NCBI GenBank assembly: GCA_051001995.1
Contig: JBPCMT010000193.1
Coordinates: 1-12,066, forward strand
Source of the DNA: CAWEHQ01 sp051001995
GTDB taxonomy: Bacteria > Actinomycetota > Thermoleophilia > Solirubrobacterales > Thermoleophilaceae
Reading direction: 5' to 3'
Length of the DNA: 12,066 nucleotides
Positions 1 through 6,439 of the stretch are shown here, in pieces (position 1 is the stretch's first letter; the number at the start of each line of letters is the position of its first letter). The notes below the pieces were generated by a model, which searched no databases, had not been told where the DNA came from, and saw only the letters and a program-made list of their open reading frames with translations. A program made the translations under genes and the position numbers.

Positions 1-2
1 GG

Positions 3-575
3 CGCGGCTTCTCCTACCTGATGATCGCCGGCGGCGCCGCGCTGCTGGTGCTCTTCGACGACTTCTTCATCACCGGGATATGGCTGATCCTGATCGGGCT
101 GATGCTGGGCCAGGCCGCGCGCACGGCCGTGGTCCAGTCGCGCGTCTCCTCACAGATCGCCGGCGTCCGCGTGGCCGACGTGATGGATGCCCAGCCGGTC
201 GCGATTCCCGCCGACGCGACGCTGGAGCGCGCGCACGAGGAGTTCTTCCTGCGCTACCGCTGGCCGTGGTTCCCGGTCGTGGACGCGAGCGGCCGGTTGC
301 TCGGGCTCGTGACCAGCGGCGAGGTGGAGTCGGTCGACGAGGAGCGGCGGCACGGGACGACGATCGACTCGGTCATGACGCGCGACGCGGCCGGCACGCT
401 CAAGGTGGACACCGAGGACTCGCTCGAGGAGGTCATCGGCTCTCGCACCGAGGGGCTCCAGCGGCTCGGGGCGGTCATGGCCGTCGATGGCGATGGAATC
501 CTGCGCGGCGTCGTGACGCTTCAGCAGGTGCGCCGGGCGCTGGCGCCGGTCGGCGCGGCCGGCGCGGCCGGCTGA
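3..575 (+). CDS. Site-2 protease (peptidase M50) family protein with two CBS domains, C-terminal part
   Basis: The gene is open at the left edge, so only the last 190 residues are seen. The segment begins with hydrophobic stretches (about residues 5-38) that look like the last membrane helices of an M50 intramembrane zinc protease. Two CBS domains follow, at about residues 57-115 (begins VADVMD) and 122-182 (begins SVMTRD). Membrane helices followed by a CBS pair is the architecture of actinobacterial Rip3-like site-2 proteases; CBS pairs in this family are thought to bind nucleotides and tune the protease. The HExxH zinc site lies upstream of the window, so proteolytic activity cannot be confirmed here. 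The protein ends in a short Gly/Ala-rich tail. Another membrane protein with a CBS pair is possible but less likely. A hairpin just after the stop separates it from the sdh operon. Confidence 0.75.
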   Translation, partial: RGFSYLMIAGGAALLVLFDDFFITGIWLILIGLMLGQAARTAVVQSRVSSQIAGVRVADVMDAQPVAIPADATLERAHEEFFLRYRWPWFPVVDASGRLLGLVTSGEVESVDEERRHGTTIDSVMTRDAAGTLKVDTEDSLEEVIGSRTEGLQRLGAVMAVDGDGILRGVVTLQQVRRALAPVGAAGAAG

Positions 576-584
576 CCCTTCGGC

Positions 585-607
585 CACCCCCGCGGCGGCC
601 GGGGGTG
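585..607 (+). terminator. GC-rich hairpin after the M50/CBS gene, possible terminator
   Basis: A perfect 8-bp inverted repeat (CACCCCCG at 585-592, CGGGGGTG at 600-607) with a 7-nt loop starts ten bases after the stop codon. There is no T tract after it, so it may be a U-less actinobacterial terminator or only an mRNA-stabilising hairpin. Confidence 0.45.
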
Positions 608-622
608 CGCTGTGCTGCATTG

Positions 623-639
623 CCATCGATATGCGATGG
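623..639. promoter_or_regulatory. Inverted repeat upstream of sdhA, candidate operator
   Basis: CCATCG (623-628) and CGATGG (634-639) form a perfect inverted repeat around the AT-rich spacer ATATG in the 185-bp gap between the M50 gene and sdhA. A TANNNT-like box, TAGACT (673-678), lies 33 bp downstream but has no good -35 element. This could be a regulator site for the sdh operon; nothing in the window identifies the protein. The rest of the gap shows no gene and no clear Shine-Dalgarno before sdhA. Confidence 0.3.
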
Positions 640-760
640 GAATCCAGCACGGTACCGGCACCACGGCTTTGCGTAGACTGCCGCGCGCGCGGACGCCGGG
701 GCCGAGCGGCCGTCGGCACGCGCCTTGCGCCCGAGCGCGCCCACGCTCGTACACCCACTG

Positions 761-2443
761 ATGCCCCAGCACGACGTCCTCGTCATCGGAGCCGGCCTGG
801 CCGGCCAGCGCGCGGCCCTTGCCGCCGCCGACGAGGGCGTCTCGGTGGGGATCCTGTCGAAGATCCATCCCGTCCGCTCGCACTCGAACGCCGCCCAGGG
901 GGGCATCAACGCGGCCCTCAATCCCGAGGACAGCTGGGAGTCGCACGCCTTTGACACGGTCAAGGGCTCCGACTACCTCGGCGACCAGGACGCCATTGAG
1001 ATCATGTGCCGCGAGGCGCCGCAGGAGATCCTCGATCTGGAGCACCTCGGCGTCACCTTCCACCGCAACGAGGAGGGCCGGCTCGGCACGCGGGCCTTCG
1101 GCGGGGCGTCCGCCGCCCGCACCTACTACGTGGCCGACATCACGGGTCAGGCTCTCCTGCACGTCCTATACGAGCAGCTGATGAAGCGCGCCGAGGTCTA
1201 CCGCTACGAGGAGTGGTTCACGACGGCGCTCGTCCAGGACGGCGACGGCCGGATCGCGGGCTGCGTCGCCCGCAACCTCCGCGACGGCTCGATGGAGCTG
1301 TTCGGGGCCAAGTCCGTAATCCTCGCCTGCGGGGGCAACGGCCAGCTCTACCAGCCCACGACCAACGCGCTCGTCTGCACGGGCGACGGCATCGCGATGG
1401 CCTACCGCGTCGGGGCGCCGCTGATGGACATGGAGATGGTCCAGTACCACCCGACCACGCTCGCCGGGCTGGGCCTCCTGATCACCGAGGGCGCCCGCGG
1501 CGAGGGCGCGCACCTCTACAACGCCGAGGGCGAGCGCTTCATGGAGAAGTACGCGCCGAACAAGATGGAGCTCGCCTCGCGCGACGTGGTCTCGCGGGCG
1601 GAGCAGACGGAGATCGACGAGGGGCGCGGCTTCGAGGACGGCACCGTCGCGCTCGACATCACCGTCGTGCCGCGCAAGCGCATCCACGAAGCGCTGCGGG
1701 AGATCGTCAACGTGGGGCGCGACTTCGCCAACGTGGACATTACCAAGGAGCCGATCCACATCAAGCCCGGCAACCACTACGCGATGGGCGGGGTCAAGAC
1801 CGACACCGACGGCCGAACATCGGTGCCCGGCCTCTACGCGGCGGGAGAGGTCGCGTGCGTGTCCGTCCACGGCGGCAACCGCCTCGGCGCCAACTCGCTG
1901 CTCGACACCCTGATCTTCGGCCGCCGCTCGGGCGCCCACGCGGCCAAGCGCAGCAGGTCGATGGGAGCGCCGAAGGCGGCCGAGTCGCAGCTCGAGGACG
2001 AGCGCCGGCTGATCCTCGACGTCGTCGCGCGCGAGCGCACCGGACGCCGGGTCGCGGAGCTCAAGCGCGAGCTCGGCCAGACGATGGACAGGCACGTGGC
2101 GGTGTTCCGCGAGGAGGCCGGCCTCACCGAGGCGCTGGAGGTCGTGCGGCGCCTCAAGGAGGAGGCGGCGACGGTCGCCACCGACGACAAGGGAACGGTC
2201 TTCAACCAGGACGTGCTCGGGGTGGTCGAGCTCGGCTTCATGCTCGACAACGCCGAGGCGATCGTCCTGAGCGCGCTCGAGCGCAGGGAGAGCCGCGGCG
2301 CGCAGTACCGTACGGACCATCCCGAGCGCGACGACGAGGACTGGCTGAAGCACATCAACGTGAGCCGCAACGGCGCCGAGCCCGAGGTCTCCTACTCCGA
2401 GGTCACGCTCACCCAGTGGCAGCCCGAGGAGCGCAAGTACTAG
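761..2443 (+). CDS. sdhA: Succinate dehydrogenase/fumarate reductase flavoprotein subunit
   Basis: This is the catalytic subunit that oxidises succinate to fumarate on FAD (or the reverse), acting in the TCA cycle and respiratory chain at the cytoplasmic membrane face. The 560-residue protein opens with the Rossmann motif GAGLAG (residues 10-15). His41 in RSHSNAAQGG is the covalent FAD site. The substrate region has HPTT (His230), TEGARGEG, and RDVVSRA with Arg274, matching the catalytic arginine of E. coli SdhA. HYAMGG (His339) and the FAD-binding GEVACVSVHGGNRLGANS segment follow. An in-frame TTG lies 12 codons upstream at 725, but ATG 761 puts the dinucleotide-binding strand at the usual distance from the N-terminus and was chosen. 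No clear Shine-Dalgarno is seen. sdhB follows 31 bp later. Direction in vivo (Sdh or Frd) cannot be told from sequence. Confidence 0.95.
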   Translation: MPQHDVLVIGAGLAGQRAALAAADEGVSVGILSKIHPVRSHSNAAQGGINAALNPEDSWESHAFDTVKGSDYLGDQDAIEIMCREAPQEILDLEHLGVTFHRNEEGRLGTRAFGGASAARTYYVADITGQALLHVLYEQLMKRAEVYRYEEWFTTALVQDGDGRIAGCVARNLRDGSMELFGAKSVILACGGNGQLYQPTTNALVCTGDGIAMAYRVGAPLMDMEMVQYHPTTLAGLGLLITEGARGEGAHLYNAEGERFMEKYAPNKMELASRDVVSRAEQTEIDEGRGFEDGTVALDITVVPRKRIHEALREIVNVGRDFANVDITKEPIHIKPGNHYAMGGVKTDTDGRTSVPGLYAAGEVACVSVHGGNRLGANSLLDTLIFGRRSGAHAAKRSRSMGAPKAAESQLEDERRLILDVVARERTGRRVAELKRELGQTMDRHVAVFREEAGLTEALEVVRRLKEEAATVATDDKGTVFNQDVLGVVELGFMLDNAEAIVLSALERRESRGAQYRTDHPERDDEDWLKHINVSRNGAEPEVSYSEVTLTQWQPEERKY

Positions 2444-2474
2444 GCGAGCCGACGTTCGCCGAGCCCCGCACGCA

Positions 2475-3560
2475 ATGCCCGACTACGCGCTGAAGATCCG
2501 CCGCTACGACCCGGAGTCCGGAGAGGCGGCCTACTGGCAGGACTTCGAGGTCGACCTCGCCCCCGAGCGCTCCGTGCTGGACGGGATCCTCAAGGTCAGG
2601 GAAGACGAGGACGCTTCGATCGGCATCCGCTGCTCCTGCCGCGCCGCGATCTGCGGCTCCTGCGGCGTGAAGATCAACGGCCAGTCGAAGCTCGCCTGCA
2701 ACACGCGGATCTCTGACGCGGCCAAGCGCGCGCAAAACGGCGCGATCGTCGTCGAGCCGATGGGCAACATGCCGGTGCTGAAGGACCTGATCGTGGACAT
2801 GGACGCGGTCCACTGGAAGAAGGTGCAGCGGATCGTCCCGTGGCTCCTGCCGGAGGGCGACCCGCCTGAGCGCGAGTACGTCGTGGACGCCGAGGCGATG
2901 ATCGACGTGACGCAGGCGGTGGCCTGCATCGACTGCGGCGCCTGCGTGTCGGCGTGCCTGTCGATGGAGGTCGACCCCGAGTTCATCGGCCCGCGCGCGC
3001 TGGCCAAGGCCTACCGCTTCGTCGGCGACCCGCGCGACGCCCACACCAAGGAGCGGCTCGAGGACCTCGCCGAAGACCCGCACGGGATCTACGACTGCAC
3101 CCACTGCTTCGCGTGCATCGAGGTCTGCCCGAAGGACGTCGCGCCGATGAACCAGATCATGCGCCTGCGCCGCCACGCCACGGCCGACCACGAGATCAAG
3201 GACCGCAACAACGGTTACGGCCATGAGAAGGCGTTCACCGACATCGTCGAGAAGTACGGGACGCTCCACGAGGCCCAGCTGCTGCCGCGCTCGTACGGAC
3301 AGGGGAGCCTGGTCCGGTCGCAGACCGACCCCAGCTCGCTCAAGCAGCTCGCGGGGTCGTTGCCGACGGTCTTAAACGGCCTGCGCTCCGGAAAGGTGTC
3401 GCCGCTCAAGGTCCTCCGCCACCCGAAGCTGCCCGACCAGGACCAGGTGCGTCGCATCTACCACGCGATCGAGTCGAAGGACGAGCGCCTCGAGCTGAAC
3501 CTCTACATCGTCGGAGAGGGCGCGGACGAGCCGGAGCCCGACGAGGAAGCCGAGCGATGA
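2475..3560 (+). CDS. sdhB: Succinate dehydrogenase/fumarate reductase iron-sulfur subunit, class E type with C-terminal extension
   Basis: It passes electrons from the SdhA flavin to the CCG subunit. The N-terminal ferredoxin domain has Cys55, Cys60, Cys63 and Cys75 (Cx4CxxCx11C) for the 2Fe-2S centre, plus an extra Cys53. The C-terminal ferredoxin fold has CxxCxxCxxxC at 151-161 and CxxCxxCxxxCP at 208-219. In ordinary SdhB the second position of the last motif (here Cys211) is not cysteine and the site holds 3Fe-4S; cysteine here predicts a second 4Fe-4S cluster, as reported for archaeal class E enzymes. At 361 residues it is about 120 longer than E. coli SdhB (238). The extra part, from about residue 240, has no motif I recognise. 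Its stop overlaps the next start by 4 bp (ATGA), implying translational coupling. Confidence 0.93.
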   Translation: MPDYALKIRRYDPESGEAAYWQDFEVDLAPERSVLDGILKVREDEDASIGIRCSCRAAICGSCGVKINGQSKLACNTRISDAAKRAQNGAIVVEPMGNMPVLKDLIVDMDAVHWKKVQRIVPWLLPEGDPPEREYVVDAEAMIDVTQAVACIDCGACVSACLSMEVDPEFIGPRALAKAYRFVGDPRDAHTKERLEDLAEDPHGIYDCTHCFACIEVCPKDVAPMNQIMRLRRHATADHEIKDRNNGYGHEKAFTDIVEKYGTLHEAQLLPRSYGQGSLVRSQTDPSSLKQLAGSLPTVLNGLRSGKVSPLKVLRHPKLPDQDQVRRIYHAIESKDERLELNLYIVGEGADEPEPDEEAER

Positions 3561-4459
3561 AGGTCGCCTACTGGCCCGGCTGCGTCTCTCGTGGCTTCAC
3601 CCCCGAGCTGCACGGGTCGATGGCGCTCGTCGCCCCGAAGCTCGACATCGAGCTCGTGGAGCTCGACCGCGCCAACTGCTGCGGCGCGGGCGTGATCGCC
3701 GAGCACAATCAGGAGCTCGTCGACACGCTCAACGCGCGCACTTTCGCGATGGCGCAGAAGGTGGACGGCGCCGCCGGGATGATGAACATCTGCTCCACCT
3801 GTCAGGGCGCGCAGTCGGAGTGCCAGCAGCGCCTCGACGCCGACACCGCCTACCGCGAGCACGTAAACGGCCACCTCGAGCCCGATGGGCTCGGCTATCA
3901 GCTCGACGGGGAGTGGTGGAACAAGAACTTCCTCTGGCTGCTGGTCGAGGAGGTCGGCCTCGAGACCGTTCGTGAGCGCGTGGTCCGGCCGCTCGAGGGC
4001 CTTCGTGTCGCCCCTTTCTACGGGTGCTACATCGTCCGCCCCACCTCGCGCCTGGGCTACGACCGGTTCCCCAACCGCGACCGCTACCTCGAGCAGCTGA
4101 TCGAGGTGCTGGGCGGCACGCCGGTCGACTACGCCGGCAAGCATCGCTGCTGCGGCTTCCCGCTGATCACGATGGCCAAGGAGACCTCGCTTCGCCAGGC
4201 CGGCCGCCACCTCGCCGACGCGATCGATGCGGAGGCCGACTGCATGGTCACCCCCTGCCCGCTCTGCCACCTGAACCTCGACCTGCAGCAGCCCGACGCC
4301 GCCAAATACGTCGAGCGCGACCTGGGGCTGCCGGTGCTCCACCTGCCCCAGCTCGTTGGACTGGCGCTGGGGCTCGAGCCTCGAGAGCTCGGGATGAACA
4401 AGCACGTGGTGGGCACGCGCGAGGTACAGCGCAAGGTGTCCGAGCTCGCCACGGCGTAG
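3557..4459 (+). CDS. HdrB-like CCG-domain subunit of succinate dehydrogenase (SdhE/SdhC of class E enzymes)
   Basis: This 300-residue protein has two CCG (cysteine-rich) domains: Cys9, Cys41-Cys42-Gly43 and Cys79-x2-Cys82; then Cys157, Cys198-Cys199-Gly200 and Cys234-x2-Cys237. This is the pattern of heterodisulfide reductase subunit B and of the third subunit of class E succinate:quinone and methylmenaquinol:fumarate reductases (SdhE, MfrE). No transmembrane helix is visible. In such enzymes this subunit replaces the cytochrome b anchor and probably handles quinone reduction, with the CCG domains carrying an iron-sulfur centre. The start overlaps the sdhB stop and has GAGGAA (3544-3549) 7 bases upstream. 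Gene order sdhA-sdhB-CCG and the strong terminator after it argue that it works with SdhAB. A free-standing HdrB-like oxidoreductase is the less likely alternative. Naming differs among organisms, so no symbol is given. Confidence 0.88.
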   Translation: MKVAYWPGCVSRGFTPELHGSMALVAPKLDIELVELDRANCCGAGVIAEHNQELVDTLNARTFAMAQKVDGAAGMMNICSTCQGAQSECQQRLDADTAYREHVNGHLEPDGLGYQLDGEWWNKNFLWLLVEEVGLETVRERVVRPLEGLRVAPFYGCYIVRPTSRLGYDRFPNRDRYLEQLIEVLGGTPVDYAGKHRCCGFPLITMAKETSLRQAGRHLADAIDAEADCMVTPCPLCHLNLDLQQPDAAKYVERDLGLPVLHLPQLVGLALGLEPRELGMNKHVVGTREVQRKVSELATA

Positions 4460-4475
4460 CTGGAAGAGCCCCAGA

Positions 4476-4513
4476 CGCGAGAAAACCGGCCATCTTGGCC
4501 GGTTTTCGTCGCG
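4476..4513 (+). terminator. Strong hairpin terminator of the sdh operon
   Basis: A perfect 10-bp stem, AAAACCGGCC (4482-4491) with GGCCGGTTTT (4497-4506), closes a 5-nt loop. A G-C pair and CGCGA/TCGCG extend it to 16 bp with one bulged G (4508). It begins 16 bp after the last sdh stop. The T run sits inside the 3' arm, and the mirrored A run means it could act in both directions. It isolates the sdh operon from the regulator gene. Confidence 0.8.
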
Positions 4514-4677
4514 AGAGCCGTACCCCGAAGCCGTCCCTCGAGAAGTTTCCCTCTGCCTCTTCACTCGTGCCGGTGTCCATACCGACAAATGAATCCTCCC
4601 CGGTCCCCCGCGTTTGCGCTTCCCCTCGACGGTGTGATTTGCGGGGGTTGCGGCGGGTGAACTTCGGGGGAGCTTTT

Positions 4678-4720
4678 CCCTAACCCTTCGGGCAAAAAGG
4701 GTTAGGGGTGGACTAACCCT
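4678..4720. repeat. Three CTAACCCT/AGGGTTAG boxes upstream of the regulator gene, candidate operator
   Basis: CCCTAACCCTT (4678-4688) and AAGGGTTAGGG (4697-4707) form a perfect 11-bp inverted repeat with an 8-nt spacer. A third box, CTAACCCT (4713-4720), is inverted relative to the middle one with a 7-nt spacer, so the middle box could pair with either side. The boxes surround and overlap the predicted -35 element, upstream of the predicted transcription start. Binding sites on DNA, perhaps for the regulator itself, are therefore a better explanation than an RNA attenuator. The remaining intergenic stretch (about 4514-4677) shows no gene or RNA that I recognise. Confidence 0.55.
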
Positions 4721-4737
4721 CACCCTCCCCCTAGAGT
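4709..4737 (+). promoter_or_regulatory. Predicted sigma70-type promoter giving a leaderless regulator mRNA
   Basis: TGGACT (4709-4714, four of six matches to TTGACA) lies 17 bp before TAGAGT (4732-4737), a TANNNT -10 box. Transcription would be expected to start about 7 bases after the -10, at or next to ATG 4745. No Shine-Dalgarno is present. Both facts fit a leaderless transcript, common in Actinomycetota. Confidence 0.6.
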
Positions 4738-4744
4738 TCCACCC

Positions 4745-5368
4745 ATGCCGAAGCGCGTGCACGTGGTCGCCGGCGAGTTCGAGGACCTGGTTACGTTCGG
4801 GCTGCGCCGCCTACTCGACGACGACGCCAGCGTGGACCTCGTGGCGAGCGACGTCTCGCTCGAGCGGCTCGAGGCCCTCCTCGAAGAGCACGAGCCGCCG
4901 GCCGTGGCGCTGCTCAACCTCGGTGCGCTTCCCAGCGCGTCGGTCGTCTACGACCTCCAGCGGTCCCACCCGCAGACCCACATCGTCGTGCTGGCGAACC
5001 GGCCGAGCGCCGCGGAGGCCACCCAGATGCTGTCGTTCGGCGCCGCCGCCTGCATCTCGAAGGAGACTCAGGCACGCGACATCATCACGGCGATCCACCT
5101 CGCCTCGCGGGGTATGAACATGCTGCCGCGCTCAACGAGCGCCGGAAACGGGCTCGTGCCGCCCGGCCCCGACCTTCTCACGCCGCGTGAGGCCGACGTG
5201 CTCGAACTGCTCCAGGACGGGCGTACCAACGCCGCGATCGCTCATGAGCTGTCGATCGGGATCGAGACCGTGCGCACGCACGCGCGCAACATCTACCGCA
5301 AGCTGGGCGTGGCGTCGCGCCGCGATCTGGCGCGCCTATCGCGACCCGAGACTCTCGAGCGCGGGTAA
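4745..5368 (+). CDS. LuxR/NarL-family regulator with degenerate (pseudo-)receiver domain
   Basis: The 207-residue protein has the two-part layout of NarL-type response regulators. Residues 4-125 follow the receiver fold, but key positions are changed: the acidic pair after strand 1 is replaced (VVAGEF), the phosphorylatable aspartate is Asn58 in ALLNLG, and the switch Thr/Ser after strand 4 is Ala84. Only the conserved lysine survives (Lys106 in CISKE). A short linker leads to a full LuxR helix-turn-helix at about residues 143-198 (begins LTPREADVLELL; recognition region SIGIETVRTHARNIYRKL). It should bind DNA but not be switched by normal phosphorylation. No histidine kinase lies nearby, making an orphan regulator likely. 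It is single-gene, convergent with asd, and preceded by a probable operator and leaderless promoter, which suggests autoregulation. Its targets are unknown. Confidence 0.85.
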   Translation: MPKRVHVVAGEFEDLVTFGLRRLLDDDASVDLVASDVSLERLEALLEEHEPPAVALLNLGALPSASVVYDLQRSHPQTHIVVLANRPSAAEATQMLSFGAAACISKETQARDIITAIHLASRGMNMLPRSTSAGNGLVPPGPDLLTPREADVLELLQDGRTNAAIAHELSIGIETVRTHARNIYRKLGVASRRDLARLSRPETLERG

Positions 5369-5386
5369 ACATTCCTTCCGTCAGGG

Positions 5387-5411
5387 GCGCGGCACGACGG
5401 GAGCGCCGCGC
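5387..5411. terminator. GC-rich hairpin between convergent regulator and asd genes
   Basis: GCGCGGC (5387-5393) and GCCGCGC (5405-5411) form a perfect 7-bp stem with an 11-nt loop in the 42-bp gap between the two stop codons, touching the asd stop. There is no T tract, so a two-way terminator role is only a suggestion. Confidence 0.3.
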
Positions 5412-6439
5412 TAGGCGGCGCGCGCCTGGGGGAGAAGCTCGCGCGCGTGGAGGAGCTCCGCGAGCTGCACGGCGTTGGTGGCGGCGCCCTTGCGGAGATT
5501 GTCGCCGACGATCCAGAGGTTCAGGCAGCGCTCGTGCGAGGGGTCTCGGCGGATGCGGCCCACCAGCACCTCGTCGCGCCCCGCCGCGTCGATCGCGAGC
5601 GGGTAGATGGCGCTGCCCGGCTCGTCGACCACCACCACGCCGGGCGCGCGGGCGAGCAGCTCGCGACAGGCCGCCGGGTGCAGCGGCTCGCGCGTCTGCA
5701 CGTTCACCGACTCGGAGTGCCCGGTGTAGACCGGGACCCTGGCGCACGTAGCCGAGATGCCGATGGCCTCGTCGCCGAGGATCTTGCGCGTCTCGCCCAT
5801 CACCTTGCGCTCCTCGGTCGTGTAGTCGTCGCCGTCCTTGAACGTCTCGACCTGCGGCAGCACGTTGAACGCGATCCGGTGGGGGTAGACGCTGGGCGGC
5901 GGAAGCTCGTGCGCCTCCACCATGGCGGCCGTCTGCTCGTGGAGCTCCTCCACGGCGCGCTGGCCGGTGCCCGACACCGACTGGTAGGTCGAGACCACGA
6001 GTCGCTCGATACCGGCGGCCGCGCGGATCGGCGCGAGCGCCACGACCCTCTGCATCGTCGAGCAGTTGGGATTGGCCACGATCCCGCGGTGCGCGCGAAG
6101 CGATTCCGGGTTCACCTCGGCCACCACGAGCGGTACGTCGTCCTTCATCCGCCAGTACGACGAGTTGTCCACCACCACCGTGCCCGCCTCCGCGAAGCGA
6201 GGCGCCCATTGCGCGCTGATCGTCGAGCCGGCCGAGAACAGCGCCAGCTCGAAGCCGTCGATCGCGTCGTCGGCCAGGGCCCTCACGGTCAGCCGCTCGT
6301 CGCCGTGGTCGATCCTTCGCCCGGCAGAGCGCGGCGAGGCGAACGGCACGACCTCGTCGGCTGGGAAGCCGCGCTCGCGCATGATCCCAAGGATCGTCGA
6401 GCCCACGGCGCCGGTCGCGCCAACGACCGCGACGCGCAT
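5411..6439 (-). CDS. asd: Aspartate-semialdehyde dehydrogenase
   Basis: It reduces aspartyl-4-phosphate to aspartate-4-semialdehyde with NADPH in the cytoplasm, the second step toward lysine/diaminopimelate, threonine and methionine. The 342-residue length is usual. The NADP-binding motif GATGAVG is at residues 7-13. The catalytic cysteine is Cys126 in NPNCSTMQ. FNVLPQVETF with the following TTEERKVMGETRKILG, and the catalytic His241 in YTGHSESV, are family signatures. The open frame extends far upstream on the minus strand, but ATG 6439 is chosen because it starts directly with the Rossmann strand (MRVAVVGATG) and overlaps the lysC stop by one base (TGATG), implying translational coupling. 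Product and substrate channelling with LysC fits the order lysC-asd. I see no missing residues. Confidence 0.95.
   Translation of the reverse strand: MRVAVVGATGAVGSTILGIMRERGFPADEVVPFASPRSAGRRIDHGDERLTVRALADDAIDGFELALFSAGSTISAQWAPRFAEAGTVVVDNSSYWRMKDDVPLVVAEVNPESLRAHRGIVANPNCSTMQRVVALAPIRAAAGIERLVVSTYQSVSGTGQRAVEELHEQTAAMVEAHELPPPSVYPHRIAFNVLPQVETFKDGDDYTTEERKVMGETRKILGDEAIGISATCARVPVYTGHSESVNVQTREPLHPAACRELLARAPGVVVVDEPGSAIYPLAIDAAGRDEVLVGRIRRDPSHERCLNLWIVGDNLRKGAATNAVQLAELLHARELLPQARAA

Noticed and set aside
725..760. TTG start 12 codons upstream for sdhA
   Set aside because: The added residues do not match the family's N-terminus and there is no ribosome site; ATG 761 places the FAD-binding strand normally.
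1166..2353. Long minus-strand open frame opposite sdhA
   Set aside because: It is a GC-rich shadow without recognisable domains, opposite a clearly conserved gene.
4678..4720. Riboswitch or attenuator made by alternative CTAACCCT hairpins
   Set aside because: The alternative pairings are real, but the best promoter starts transcription after the boxes, so they are probably not in the regulator's mRNA.
3503..4762. 419-codon minus-strand open frame opposite the CCG gene and intergenic region
   Set aside because: Composition is typical of a high-GC antisense shadow, it crosses a terminator and a promoter, and it shows no motifs.
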